This document shows positions 27,495 to 36,619 of a stretch of 64,000 nt of DNA, one piece after another (the first letter of the stretch is position 1; each line of letters starts with the position of its first letter). Below the pieces are notes generated by a model. The model ran no database searches and was not told where the DNA came from. It saw nothing but the letters and a program-made list of their open reading frames with translations. The stretch is from Maribacter cobaltidurans (lineage in GTDB: Bacteria; Bacteroidota; Bacteroidia; Flavobacteriales; Flavobacteriaceae): positions 739,001-803,000 of the forward strand of contig NZ_CP022957.1 of assembly GCF_002269385.1 (NCBI RefSeq), given 5' to 3'. The position numbers and the translations under genes were made by a program.

Positions 27495-28736
27495 ATGATG
27501 TTGTTTTTATACCGATTCAAAAATACCCTTTTTTTATCTCTTTTGATTTGCCTCTCGTGCGGAAACTCCGGAAGAAAAAATGTGGATACCGCTAAAACGA
27601 CCATGTCAAAAATAGCAGGAAAGGATACCGATTCCATCCAAGTAGCCGCAAACAGAACCGAAGAATATCTTCCCCTATTGCAGGGAAAGGCAGTAGGAGT
27701 TGTGGCGAATCAAACTTCGGTCATTTTTAAGGGTAATCGTTATACCCACTTAGTGGATTCTCTGCTCCATCTAGGAATCGACGTTAAAAAAGTGTTTTCC
27801 CCTGAACATGGATTTAGGGGCAAGGCCGATGCCGGGGAGAAGGTGGATGATGGATTAGACCAAGAAACGGACCTACCCATTGTTTCCCTCTATGGAAAAA
27901 ACAGAAAACCTACCTCTGAACAATTGAGGGAATTGGACATAGTGGTATTCGATATCCAAGATGTAGGTACCCGTTTTTACACCTATATCGCCACATTACA
28001 ACTTATTATGGAAGCCTGTGCAGAAAGTAATGTTCCCGTTTTGGTGCTGGATAGACCAAACCCAAATGCCTATTATGTGGACGGCCCCACCATGCAAAAA
28101 GAACATTCCGGTTTTTTGGGTATGAACGAAATACCGTTGGTTTATGGGATGTCCATTGGTGAATATGCCAACATGATCAATGGTGAAGAATGGTTGGAAG
28201 GGGGCAAAAGATGTAATCTCACCGTAATTCCACTAAAAAACTGGACACACGACAGTTTTTATCATATCCCGATACGCCCGTCCCCCAATTTACCAAATGA
28301 CGTTTCAATCAATCTGTACCCAAGTCTTGGCCTTTTTGAAGGCACCCATGTAAATGCAGGGCGTGGTACGGAATACCAGTTTCAGCGTTACGGCGCCTCT
28401 TTTATGGATTCCACGGCTTATGATTTTTCTTATGTACCCGAACCCAATTTTGGAAGTAAATACCCCAAGGAAGAAGGGAAAACATGTTATGGAAAAGACC
28501 TCTCCAACACCCCAAGGACAAATGAAGTCTCCCTGCAATGGGTCTTAGATGCCTATAATAATACGCCTGACAAAAGCAAATTCTTTATCACTTCCGGGTT
28601 TACCAAGCATGCAGGCACGCCTGAACTTCAAAAACAAATTGAGGCCGGACTTACAGAAGCGGAAATAAAAAAATCCTGGCAGCCGGAACTAGAAAAATTC
28701 AAGAAAATAAGAGCTAAGTATTTGATGTACGATTGA
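27495..28736 (+). CDS. DUF1343 exo-beta-N-acetylmuramidase, NamZ-like lipoprotein
   Basis: Predicted peptidoglycan-recycling enzyme (GH171 type, as B. subtilis NamZ) that releases terminal MurNAc from glycan chains. It has 413 aa with a lipoprotein signal peptide (FLSLLICLSC). The family core is clear: VKKVFSPEHGFRGKADAGEK, IVSLYGKNRKPT, DIQDVGTRFYTYIATLQLIM, LDRPNPN, and PSPNLPNDVSINLYPSLGLFEGT. It begins with two consecutive ATG codons immediately next to the start of the divergent permease gene. The last 23 bp overlap the convergent hydroxylase gene. As a lipoprotein it would act in the periplasm or on the outer membrane. Confidence 0.9.
   Translation: MMLFLYRFKNTLFLSLLICLSCGNSGRKNVDTAKTTMSKIAGKDTDSIQVAANRTEEYLPLLQGKAVGVVANQTSVIFKGNRYTHLVDSLLHLGIDVKKVFSPEHGFRGKADAGEKVDDGLDQETDLPIVSLYGKNRKPTSEQLRELDIVVFDIQDVGTRFYTYIATLQLIMEACAESNVPVLVLDRPNPNAYYVDGPTMQKEHSGFLGMNEIPLVYGMSIGEYANMINGEEWLEGGKRCNLTVIPLKNWTHDSFYHIPIRPSPNLPNDVSINLYPSLGLFEGTHVNAGRGTEYQFQRYGASFMDSTAYDFSYVPEPNFGSKYPKEEGKTCYGKDLSNTPRTNEVSLQWVLDAYNNTPDKSKFFITSGFTKHAGTPELQKQIEAGLTEAEIKKSWQPELEKFKKIRAKYLMYD
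27518..27525 (-). promoter_or_regulatory. Candidate -7 element for the permease operon, inside the opposite gene
   Basis: TATTTTTG on the minus strand matches TAnnTTTG and lies 24 bp before the TTG start at 27494, within the first codons of the divergent NamZ-like gene. No -33 TTG is visible at the usual distance. Confidence 0.35.
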
Positions 28737-29559
28737 CCGTAGTGGGCCTTCGGTATTTGTGAAAGGGTTGCTTAAGCAACCCAGAAATACTGGAATTCTC
28801 CCTTTCATCTGGAAAGGTATCCACCCCGTATATAATCGAATCCCTATCCAGGTACATGTACGTACCGAATAATCGGTCCCAGATAGCAAATATATTTCCG
28901 TAATTGCTATCGGTATAAGGCAATACATAGTGATGATGTACCTTGTGCATGTCCGGGGAAACAAGCACATAACTCAAAAGTCTATCCAATTTCCGGGGCA
29001 ACTTAATATTGGCGTGGTTGAACTGTGAAAGAACCACGGACAGGCTCTGGTATAACATGATAATCCCAACGGGCGCGCCCACCAGAAATACACCCACTAA
29101 CGTAAAAACATAGCGAATCAGAGATTCAAAAGGATGGTGCCTATTTGCAGTGGTCGTATCTACATGATGATCGGAATGGTGTACCAAATGAACCATCCAC
29201 AAAGGTTTTACCTTATGTTCCACCCAATGGGCCAAATAGGCCCCAATAAAATCCAACAACATTAAACCTATCAACACATAAAGCCATAATGGAATTGCCG
29301 GCAACCAATTAATGATCCCAAAATCATTAGCAACCGTCCAATCAGAGGTTTTAAGGAGCAAGAAGGCCAACGGAAAATTGACCAAGATGGTTGTTAGGGT
29401 AAAAAAGAAATTGGGAACGGCGTGCCGCCATTTTTTGTACCTCACGGTAAAGAGGGGAACAACACCTTCCAAAACCCAAAAAAAAGTAATCCCACCAACC
29501 AATATCAGGGAACGGTGTGAAGAAGGAATATTTTCGAAGTATTGAATCAACTGCTCCAT
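28714..29559 (-). CDS. Sterol desaturase / fatty acid hydroxylase family protein
   Basis: Integral membrane di-iron enzyme of 281 aa. The histidine clusters that bind iron are visible: HWVEHKVKPLWMVHLVHHSDHHVD (residues about 115-140), RHHP, and MHKVHHHYVLPYTDSNYGNIF towards the C-terminus. Four or more hydrophobic helices precede and separate them. Homologues hydroxylate or desaturate lipid chains; the substrate here is unknown. The 3' end overlaps the convergent NamZ-like gene by 23 bp. Confidence 0.88.
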   Translation of the reverse strand: MEQLIQYFENIPSSHRSLILVGGITFFWVLEGVVPLFTVRYKKWRHAVPNFFFTLTTILVNFPLAFLLLKTSDWTVANDFGIINWLPAIPLWLYVLIGLMLLDFIGAYLAHWVEHKVKPLWMVHLVHHSDHHVDTTTANRHHPFESLIRYVFTLVGVFLVGAPVGIIMLYQSLSVVLSQFNHANIKLPRKLDRLLSYVLVSPDMHKVHHHYVLPYTDSNYGNIFAIWDRLFGTYMYLDRDSIIYGVDTFPDERENSSISGLLKQPFHKYRRPTTVNRTSNT

Positions 29560-29598
29560 AATACTAAATATACAAAATCGGGAACTTTTTTTATACTA

Positions 29599-30093
29599 TC
29601 AGACTGGAATCCGCTTCTTCATTTCCTCTACAATATTAAAGGCTGCCGGGCAAATGGCTACATTTTTTAAAGTCAAGTGACTGATTTGTTGAAACTTTTT
29701 ACGGTCGGTATGAGGAAACTCCCTGCATGCTTTTGGACGCACCTCGTAAATGGAACAATAGTTATCAGGACCCAAAAAGGCACAGGGAACCTCTTGCAGC
29801 ACATAATCGTTTTCCTCATCAATCCGTAAATACGTATCAATAAATTGTTGCGGTTTTAACCTTAGATGTTTTGCAATTCTCTCAATATCGGCGTTGGTAA
29901 ACAAAGGTCCCGTAGTCTTACAACAATTGGCACAGGTAAGGCAATCTGTCCGCTCAAATTCGGCTTCATGCAGTTCCTGCATGATATAATCCAGATTCTT
30001 GGGCGGCTTCTTCTTTAATTTGGCAAAAAATTTCTTGTTTTCTGTCTTTTTATCTGCGGCCATCTGCGGCAGTTGTCCTAGCACTTTATCCAT
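29599..30093 (-). CDS. YkgJ-type cysteine cluster protein
   Basis: Cytoplasmic protein with an Fe- or Zn-binding cysteine cluster (DUF/YkgJ family). Conserved elements are TDCLTCANCCKTTGPLFTNADIERIA, CAFLGPDNYCSIYEVRPKACREFPH, and a late Cys in NVAICPAAF. The ATG at 30093 (MDKVLGQLPQMAADKK, 164 aa) fits the family beginning; an upstream frame start at 30174 would overlap the divergent methyltransferase gene and is rejected. Confidence 0.85.
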   Translation of the reverse strand: MDKVLGQLPQMAADKKTENKKFFAKLKKKPPKNLDYIMQELHEAEFERTDCLTCANCCKTTGPLFTNADIERIAKHLRLKPQQFIDTYLRIDEENDYVLQEVPCAFLGPDNYCSIYEVRPKACREFPHTDRKKFQQISHLTLKNVAICPAAFNIVEEMKKRIPV

Positions 30094-30167
30094 AATCCAA
30101 ATTTTCGCCTTAAAACTAGGCAAGTACCTCCAAATAGAAGATTTTTGTAGACTAAAATTAAAACCTT

Positions 30168-30881
30168 TTGTCAAAAGATATTTTGGGCAAGGCTCTTTTG
30201 GATTATCTTAAGCTGGAATATACGGAGGACATCGTTACACAATCTACCCTAGATGAGGCAGATGTACTACCGCTTTCCTATATGTTCAGGAACTTTGAGC
30301 AAATGCCGTATTTGGAACAAACTGCTTTGAAAAACTGTAAGGGAACGGTACTTGATATAGGTTGCGGAGCAGGAAGTCATAGCCTTTATTTACAGGATAA
30401 GGGATTTCTTGTTACTGGTTTGGACAAATCGCCAGGGGCTATTGAAGTATGTAAGGAAAGGGGACTTTTAAAAACATTGAACAATAACTTTTTAAATCTA
30501 CGGGACCAAAAGTACGATACCCTACTAATGTTGATGAACGGGATTGGAATTGCAGGGAAACTTAAAAATTTGGACCAATACTTGAATCAAATGAAAAAGT
30601 TGTTACATTCAAACGGTCAGGTTTTACTGGATTCAAGTGATATTTTGTATATGTACGAGTCGGACGATGAAGATGGGGGCTATTGGATACCACAGGATGT
30701 GGACTACTATGGTGAGGTTACCTTCACCATGTCCTATAAAAATGAAGATAGTGAACCTTTTGACTGGTTATACGTAGATTTTAATACCTTAAAGAGAGCC
30801 GCCAGTTTTAATGGATTCGAATGCGAAATGCTAATACAAGGTCCAAATGACGACTATTTGGCCCGTTTAACCCTCATGTAA
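30168..30881 (+). CDS. SAM-dependent methyltransferase
   Basis: Class I methyltransferase of 237 aa. Motif I is GTVLDIGCGAGSHSLYLQDKGF (residues about 58-80), followed by TGLDKSPGAIEVCKERG and LLMLMNGIGIAGKL at the acceptor-strand position. The substrate is unknown. The start is TTG at 30168 (TTG TCA AAA GAT); no ATG lies nearby in frame. It is divergent from the YkgJ-type gene and followed 45 bp later by the lipoprotein metalloprotease. Confidence 0.83.
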   Translation: MSKDILGKALLDYLKLEYTEDIVTQSTLDEADVLPLSYMFRNFEQMPYLEQTALKNCKGTVLDIGCGAGSHSLYLQDKGFLVTGLDKSPGAIEVCKERGLLKTLNNNFLNLRDQKYDTLLMLMNGIGIAGKLKNLDQYLNQMKKLLHSNGQVLLDSSDILYMYESDDEDGGYWIPQDVDYYGEVTFTMSYKNEDSEPFDWLYVDFNTLKRAASFNGFECEMLIQGPNDDYLARLTLM

Positions 30882-30926
30882 TACTTGAATGTTATCTTTA
30901 ACGTTCTTCTTAATGAAAAAAAAATT

Positions 30927-31796
30927 ATGGGAAAGTTTAAACTGATTATGTTTTTGGTGTTATCGGCCTTTATTTTTTCTTGTTCAAAGAATAATACGGA
31001 GCCTGATGTGGTAATTGACAAAACCCTTAATTTAAAGTCTGCAGGGGACTCCGCCAATGATATCCTTTCTAATGACACGTATGATAAAATTCAGATTGAA
31101 ATTGCATACGTGACCGGTTTTAGGCCTACGGTTACTGCCATTTCCGATTTTACTGATTTTTTGAAACTACACACCTACAAGGAAAATATAGAGTTTATCT
31201 ATAAAGAATTGGATTCACCCAATGAAGAAAATTTAACCTTACAGGAAATTGCAGATCTTGAAACAGAAAACAGAACTGTCTATAGCAGTGGTTCTACATT
31301 AGCGGTTTATATTTATTTCTCCGATGCCCCTTCTGAAGATGATGTTGAGGACGAGGGACTCGTTACTTTGGGCGCCGTTTATAGAAATACCTCAATGATT
31401 ATTCATGAAGGTACCATTAGAAAATTGGCAAGTCAAAGCTTGGCAGTTTCCAATGCAGATGTTGAAGCGGCCACTTTAAATCATGAATTTGGACATCTCT
31501 TCGGCCTAGTAAATCTTGGAACCGAAGCCTTATCCGATCATGAAGATGTGGATGCGGAAAACCATTGCAATGTAGATGGCTGTCTTATGAGAGCGGAACT
31601 TCAATTTACGCTTTCCGGTAAGTCCAGTTTAGACTTAAAAAATGGTTCCTATGCAAAAGGCCAAAATCCTGCCTGTGTACTATCCGGTTCCACAGTAATG
31701 AGTTTACTGCAGCCCTCAAAAACAGCAAGAACGGTGGAAGTTCCCGGTTTGGATGCTGCTTGCGTGGAAGATATTCAGGCAAACGGCGGACGATAA
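30927..31796 (+). CDS. Lipoprotein zinc metalloprotease (metzincin-like)
   Basis: Predicted lipid-anchored peptidase of 289 aa. The ATG at 30927 (MGKFKLIMFLVLSAFIFSC) gives a proper lipoprotein signal peptide; an ATG 14 codons upstream does not. The catalytic motif is NHEFGHLFGLVNLG followed by SDHED. In a standard metzincin the third zinc ligand is the His of HExxHxxGxxH; here that position is Asn, and the His in DHED may serve instead. A CxxxxCLM segment downstream (CNVDGCLMRAEL) resembles the Met-turn. Similar proteins in Flavobacteriaceae are annotated as membrane metalloproteases; substrates are unknown. Confidence 0.8.
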   Translation: MGKFKLIMFLVLSAFIFSCSKNNTEPDVVIDKTLNLKSAGDSANDILSNDTYDKIQIEIAYVTGFRPTVTAISDFTDFLKLHTYKENIEFIYKELDSPNEENLTLQEIADLETENRTVYSSGSTLAVYIYFSDAPSEDDVEDEGLVTLGAVYRNTSMIIHEGTIRKLASQSLAVSNADVEAATLNHEFGHLFGLVNLGTEALSDHEDVDAENHCNVDGCLMRAELQFTLSGKSSLDLKNGSYAKGQNPACVLSGSTVMSLLQPSKTARTVEVPGLDAACVEDIQANGGR

Positions 31797-31819
31797 AACG
31801 CCATTTTCCACCCTGAAGA

Positions 31820-32452
31820 TTAAGGAATATTTAGATATTTATGCGTCTGTAAAGAAACCTTCCATTTTGGATTTTTCATTACATAATCCACAATCATAGG
31901 CGTTACTTTATCCCGGACACTCCATTCTGGCTGTAAATAAAGAATACAATTATTGTTGGTCAATGCAGCCTGCTCCTCCGCAAAAATCAAATCATGTTTA
32001 TTGTAAACGATGACTTTAAGTTCATGTGCCTCATCATAAATTCGGCCTACCGGGAGTTTATTTTTCTTGGGCGAAAGACAAATCCAGTCCCAGTCTCCCG
32101 TTAGCGGATACGCTCCAGATGTCTCAATATGCGTTTTAAGGTTTTTGCTCTTTAACCTATCAGTTAACGGTCCCATATCCCAAGTAAGAGGTTCTCCCCC
32201 TGTAACCACAATGGTATCCGAGTATTTAGCAGCATTTTCAACAATGAGTTCAATATTGGTTGGGGGATGCGTTTCGGCATTCCAACTTTCCTTTACATCA
32301 CACCAATGACAACCTACGTCGCACCCTCCTACTCGAATGAAATACGCTGCTGTCCCTTTGTGAAATCCTTCGCCTTGGATCGTGTAGAATTCCTCCATCA
32401 ACGGGAGTAGCAGTCCCTTATCCACCAACGCCATGGTATCCTTTTTTTCCAT
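31820..32452 (-). CDS. queE: 7-carboxy-7-deazaguanine synthase
   Basis: Radical SAM enzyme of 210 aa that makes 7-carboxy-7-deazaguanine in the queuosine/preQ1 pathway. The cluster-binding cysteines are Cys44, Cys48 and Cys51 in GGCDVGCHWCD, the CxxxCxxC spacing of many QueE proteins. The N-terminus has the substrate region MEEFYTIQGEGFHKGTAAYFIR, and TGGEPLTW is the GGE motif. A start at Met7 is also possible. No other queuosine genes lie in the window. Confidence 0.92.
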   Translation of the reverse strand: MEKKDTMALVDKGLLLPLMEEFYTIQGEGFHKGTAAYFIRVGGCDVGCHWCDVKESWNAETHPPTNIELIVENAAKYSDTIVVTGGEPLTWDMGPLTDRLKSKNLKTHIETSGAYPLTGDWDWICLSPKKNKLPVGRIYDEAHELKVIVYNKHDLIFAEEQAALTNNNCILYLQPEWSVRDKVTPMIVDYVMKNPKWKVSLQTHKYLNIP

Positions 32453-32504
32453 TCGGCAAAGATAAGAAAAGACATGGGCATAGTTTCAGCGCAGCGAACC
32501 AATT

Positions 32505-34265
32505 TTAGGATGAAAGGGCTTCTCCTTCAATGCAATCCACCAACTTGTAGACCTTGCCGTCATATTTGGTGAAAAGATAGAGCTCGCCCTTGCTGTCCAT
32601 GCCCCATCTAAGGTCTACCCGGGCGCCGCCCAACAAGGCATCAAAGGTAGTGGCCTCTCCGTTAAGGAGAAATTCCATTTTTTGGATGGTTGCCTGATGG
32701 CCACTTTGTACATTACCTACATCCGCGATAAAAAGGGTGCCGCGTGGAATATCCCCAAAGAGGTATTTGCCTTGCAATTGTTTTAACTTTCCATGATACA
32801 CATAGCCTCCGGAAACCGCATTGCCCTCGTCATGGTCATATTGTATGATGGGATAGGCAAAGCCCTCGTCATCTTTGGGTAGCGGATAGACAACCTCGGT
32901 ATTGGCACCGGAATCAAATACAAAGGTACCCTCCCTGTTCGGCCAACCGTAATTACCCCCTTTTTCCACAAGGTTCACTTCCTCAACACTATGTCTGCCT
33001 ATGTTGGAAACATACATTCGTTGCGCATCCATAGCATCCCAAGAAATCCGATGGGGATTCCTAAATCCGTAAGCCCATATTTCGGGGATTCCTTCCCTAT
33101 CCCCAACAAAAGGATTGTCTGCTGGAAGTCCGTATTGACCATTGGTGCTGTTTCTTCCCAAGGGGTCTATACGAATCACCGATCCCCATATTTGGTCCTT
33201 TCGGCCAACAAATTGGGGCTGATTAGCATATATGGCCCCACCATCACCAACGCAAAGGTATAGGCGTCCATAATCGGAATCCCCCCTTTTTGCAACAGGA
33301 TTGAAGGAAACCTCTTGAAATCCGTGCACGGTACCCATCATATCTATTCGTAGTAGTTCCCTTTTTGATCCCTTGAACCGTATAGCTCCGGGATTTTCGG
33401 CCTTCCATTCGGTAAGGACCCATTGCAGCCCTACCTTTAGACTATCTGGCAGTGCGAAATCAGCTTCTTGTGTATGGGCAGGCTCTGTATGGGTGGTATA
33501 TAGCAGACCGTTTTCCTCAAAATTTGGGTGAAAATCAAAACTGCCCAAACCCGTCCCAAAGCCCGGGAAATTGATGAATTTCGGTAACTGCTGGGCCATA
33601 TCCAAATACATGTTGACCTGGGAACCTTTGACTTCATATAAAATCCCGTTAAGATCCGCAATGAAAAGTCGTTCCCCCTTAGAGGAAGGCAAGGCCGCCA
33701 ATTTATTGATACGGGCCTTAGGGTGATGGTCTGCACTGGCAGGCACTTGAAATAGCTCTTCCAAAACCAACATGAGATTAGACTGGGTTATTTTTTCTGG
33801 AATGGGGTCCGTTATGGCCCCTGGCCTTTTCTTTTTACTCTTTATTTCCGCCTCGGAAAACTTATGAATAAACCCCAATAATGCTTCCAATTCATCCACC
33901 GAAAAATGCTCAAAGGCAGGCATATAGCTCCCGTAGTTTTCGTAAAGCCGAACGCTTCTTTCATCACCAGCCTCTATTTTTTTCTTGGGGTTTTTTATAA
34001 AATCGATAAGCCAAGCCTTGTCCACTTTACCGGTAACACCAGCCAAATTTGGACCTATGATATCAGCATTAAAATCATGGCAACTGGCACAATGCATATT
34101 GAACAATTGCATACCCTCCTGCACGGATAGTTCATCTTGCCGGTAGTTGTCCACTAGGTCCTCTTTATCGTGACTCTCCTTTTCGCCATTGCTTTTACAG
34201 GAAAAAAGGACGAGACAGAGGCCCAAAAGCATGGAAATCCGCCTTTTTGATATAAAAAATAACAT
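32505..34265 (-). CDS. Cytochrome c / PQQ-dependent sugar dehydrogenase fusion lipoprotein
   Basis: Exported redox enzyme of 586 aa. A lipoprotein signal peptide ends in LCLVLFSC (Cys23). Residues about 45-135 are a c-type cytochrome domain with heme motif Cys59-Ala-Ser-Cys62-His63 and a likely axial Met in YGSYMPAFEHF. The remaining 400 residues are a glucose/sorbosone dehydrogenase beta-propeller (FPGFGTGLGSFDFHPNF, LYLCVGDGG, EIWAYGFRNPHRISWD, EEVNLVEKGGNYGWPNREG, GGYVYHG..YLFGDIPRGTLF). The cytochrome probably takes electrons directly from the quinoprotein domain. Substrate is unknown. It is transcribed divergently from the HerA-like gene. Confidence 0.9.
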   Translation of the reverse strand: MLFFISKRRISMLLGLCLVLFSCKSNGEKESHDKEDLVDNYRQDELSVQEGMQLFNMHCASCHDFNADIIGPNLAGVTGKVDKAWLIDFIKNPKKKIEAGDERSVRLYENYGSYMPAFEHFSVDELEALLGFIHKFSEAEIKSKKKRPGAITDPIPEKITQSNLMLVLEELFQVPASADHHPKARINKLAALPSSKGERLFIADLNGILYEVKGSQVNMYLDMAQQLPKFINFPGFGTGLGSFDFHPNFEENGLLYTTHTEPAHTQEADFALPDSLKVGLQWVLTEWKAENPGAIRFKGSKRELLRIDMMGTVHGFQEVSFNPVAKRGDSDYGRLYLCVGDGGAIYANQPQFVGRKDQIWGSVIRIDPLGRNSTNGQYGLPADNPFVGDREGIPEIWAYGFRNPHRISWDAMDAQRMYVSNIGRHSVEEVNLVEKGGNYGWPNREGTFVFDSGANTEVVYPLPKDDEGFAYPIIQYDHDEGNAVSGGYVYHGKLKQLQGKYLFGDIPRGTLFIADVGNVQSGHQATIQKMEFLLNGEATTFDALLGGARVDLRWGMDSKGELYLFTKYDGKVYKLVDCIEGEALSS

Positions 34266-34507
34266 ATTCCTAATTTAAATGATATGTCGCTAAATCCAAG
34301 GCTAAAACCTTTTCAGCGCATTAAACATAATGATTTATCTTGATTTTGAAGGCTTGCAACCCACACTGTACGAAACCTAAGATACATATAGCAACATGAA
34401 TACTATATATTAGTACTGGTGTCCAATGGTATCTTTTTTCAATCATGGGATACATTCTCTTTTTCTATTGCTTAAAAATCTTCTATTTTTAACAAAAAAA
34501 TACAAGC

Positions 34508-36019
34508 ATGGCTTCCAAGGAGGATTTTTTTGAACATATTGAAAAAGGGTATAGCACCAAAGGAGACTTTATTACCATGGGTGCGGCCATGTTGAACGGT
34601 GAAGCCATTACCAATGCCTTGGTAAAGGTACCCCTCAAAACCTTGAACCGGCATGGTCTAATTGCGGGAGCTACCGGAACCGGAAAGACAAAAACCTTGC
34701 AGGTACTGGCTGAAAACTTATCGGATAAAGGTATTCCGGTACTTTTAATGGATTTAAAAGGGGATTTGAGCGGACTCGCCCAACCCAGTCCAGGCCATCC
34801 AAAAATTGACGAACGACATGCTAAAATTGGCATTCCCTTTGAACCCAAAAATTTTCCTGTGGAAATCCTTTCCCTTTCGGAACAGGATGGAGTTAAGCTT
34901 AGGGCAACCGTTTCCGAATTCGGTCCTATTTTACTCTCCAGGATTTTGGACCTCTCCGAAACCCAGGAAGGAATCGTAGCGGTTATCTTTAAATACTGTG
35001 ACGACAATAAATTGCCTCTCTTAGACCTTAAAGACTTTAAAAAGGTTTTACAATATGCGACAGGAGAAGGTAAAAAAGAATTCACGGAGGAGTATGGCCG
35101 TATTTCCACCAGTTCCACAGGAACCATTCTTAGAAAAATAATAGAGTTGGAGCAACAAGGGGCCGACTTGTTTTTTGGGGAAAAATCCTTTGAAGTAAAC
35201 GATCTTACTCGAATAGATGAAAATGGAAGAGGATACATCAATATAATCAGGCTTACGGATATTCAGGATAGACCCAAATTGTTCTCCACCTTTATGCTCA
35301 GCCTTTTGGCTGAAATATATGATACGTTTCCGGAACTTGGCGATAGCGAACGACCTGAGCTTATTTTATTTATAGATGAGGCCCACCTTATTTTCAACGA
35401 AGCCTCCAAAGCCTTGTTAGATCAAATCGAAAGTATTGTGAAACTTATACGATCTAAAGGAATAGGCCTATATTTTGTTACCCAAAATCCTACGGACGTA
35501 CCTAACGAAGTGTTGGCTCAATTAGGTTTAAAGGTTCAACATGCCCTAAGGGCCTTTACGGCAAGGGACAGAAAGGCCATTAAGCTTACGGCGGAAAACT
35601 ATCCAATTTCAGATTACTATGACACCAAAGAGGTGTTGACATCACTGGGAATAGGAGAAGCCCTGATATCCGCCTTGGACGAAAAGGGAAGACCCACTCC
35701 TTTGGCAGCTACCCTCTTAAGGGCACCTATGAGCCGTATGGATATATTAACGGAGAACGAATTAAAAGATGTTAATGACTCATCCAAATTGGTAAAAAAA
35801 TACAGCGAAGTAATCGATCGCGAGAGTGCCTATGAAATTTTGAACGAGAAAATTGAAAAGGCCGAGGAATTGGCTCAAAAGGAAAAAGAAAGGGCACAAA
35901 ACACAAGAAGGTCATCCAGTAGCAGAAGAAGTACCAGACAAAATCCAGTTATTAAAGTTCTTACCAGTGCCACATTTATCAGAGGGGTGCTTGGTGTATT
36001 AAAAAAAGTGATGCGCTAA
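34508..36019 (+). CDS. HerA-like ATPase/helicase (DUF853 family)
   Basis: FtsK-HerA superfamily ATPase of 503 aa. Walker A is GATGTGKT (Lys60), the second conserved segment is LLMDLKGDLSGLAQP, and Walker B is LILFIDEAHLIF near residues 285-296. Further family features are GIGLYFVTQNPTDVPNEVLAQLG and RAFTARDRKAIK. The C-terminus has a charged, Ser/Arg-rich linker (RRSSSSRRSTRQ) before a last hydrophobic segment. Homologues such as E. coli YjgR have no firm role. No nuclease partner (NurA) or other defence gene is adjacent, so a defence function is not indicated. Confidence 0.87.
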   Translation: MASKEDFFEHIEKGYSTKGDFITMGAAMLNGEAITNALVKVPLKTLNRHGLIAGATGTGKTKTLQVLAENLSDKGIPVLLMDLKGDLSGLAQPSPGHPKIDERHAKIGIPFEPKNFPVEILSLSEQDGVKLRATVSEFGPILLSRILDLSETQEGIVAVIFKYCDDNKLPLLDLKDFKKVLQYATGEGKKEFTEEYGRISTSSTGTILRKIIELEQQGADLFFGEKSFEVNDLTRIDENGRGYINIIRLTDIQDRPKLFSTFMLSLLAEIYDTFPELGDSERPELILFIDEAHLIFNEASKALLDQIESIVKLIRSKGIGLYFVTQNPTDVPNEVLAQLGLKVQHALRAFTARDRKAIKLTAENYPISDYYDTKEVLTSLGIGEALISALDEKGRPTPLAATLLRAPMSRMDILTENELKDVNDSSKLVKKYSEVIDRESAYEILNEKIEKAEELAQKEKERAQNTRRSSSSRRSTRQNPVIKVLTSATFIRGVLGVLKKVMR

Positions 36020-36024
36020 TTTTT

Positions 36025-36579
36025 ATGAAATCAATCAAAACAATCATTATTCTTTTCTCTATCATACTCCTTACACAGTGTAGACAAGAAGAGAATGCTA
36101 CCTTTAAAATAACCACGAATCGTGTAGGCAATTTGGAAAAAGAGAGTCTTGCCAGGGACTTGGATTTAATTTATGCCAAAGATTCCATTGTTAGGGATAC
36201 CATAAAATCAAACTTTGGCAGTGGATCAAGTAAAATAAAAATTTATGAAAAAGGAGGCCCACTACTTCTGACCTTGACCCCTAATTCAGATAGTATCCCC
36301 ACAATACAGAACGTATTGATAAATGATAAACGTTTTACGACGGATAAGGGAATCAATATTGAGAGTACCTTCAAGGACATTCAGGAGAAATATGAAATAA
36401 AAAAAATAATTACGTCCATTAACAATGTAGTTATCCTGCTAAAAGACAGTGATATTTATTTTACCATAGACAAAGCTGAATTACCTGAAAACCTTAGGTA
36501 TAAGGCAAATACCAACATTGAGGCGGTTCAAATCCCTGATGCAGCAAAAATAAAATATATGATGGTAGGCTGGGATTGA
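36025..36579 (+). CDS. Hypothetical lipoprotein, 184 aa
   Basis: Lipoprotein signal peptide (IIILFSIILLTQC, Cys19) followed by a soluble domain of about 165 residues that I do not recognise. It contains charged beta-rich segments (FKITTNRVGNL, IKIYEKGGPLLLTLTP) and the sequence INIESTFKDIQEKYEIKKI, a pattern seen in proteins that compare substrate strands, but no catalytic motif. It starts 5 bp after the HerA-like gene and is probably co-transcribed with it. Confidence 0.7.
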   Translation: MKSIKTIIILFSIILLTQCRQEENATFKITTNRVGNLEKESLARDLDLIYAKDSIVRDTIKSNFGSGSSKIKIYEKGGPLLLTLTPNSDSIPTIQNVLINDKRFTTDKGINIESTFKDIQEKYEIKKIITSINNVVILLKDSDIYFTIDKAELPENLRYKANTNIEAVQIPDAAKIKYMMVGWD

Positions 36580-36619
36580 TATTGCATTATATCCATTTCG
36601 CCCCAAACAATAGCCATGC

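Noticed and set aside
34489..35241. 250-codon minus-strand frame opposite the HerA-like gene
   Set aside because: Antisense to a Walker-motif ATPase with clear conservation; Ser-rich translation is typical of a shadow frame.
34508..36019. HerA-type ATPase as part of an antiphage system
   Set aside because: No NurA, SIR2 or other defence-type neighbour; adjacent genes are a lipoprotein and a hydrolase, and the DUF853 subfamily is common in ordinary genomes.
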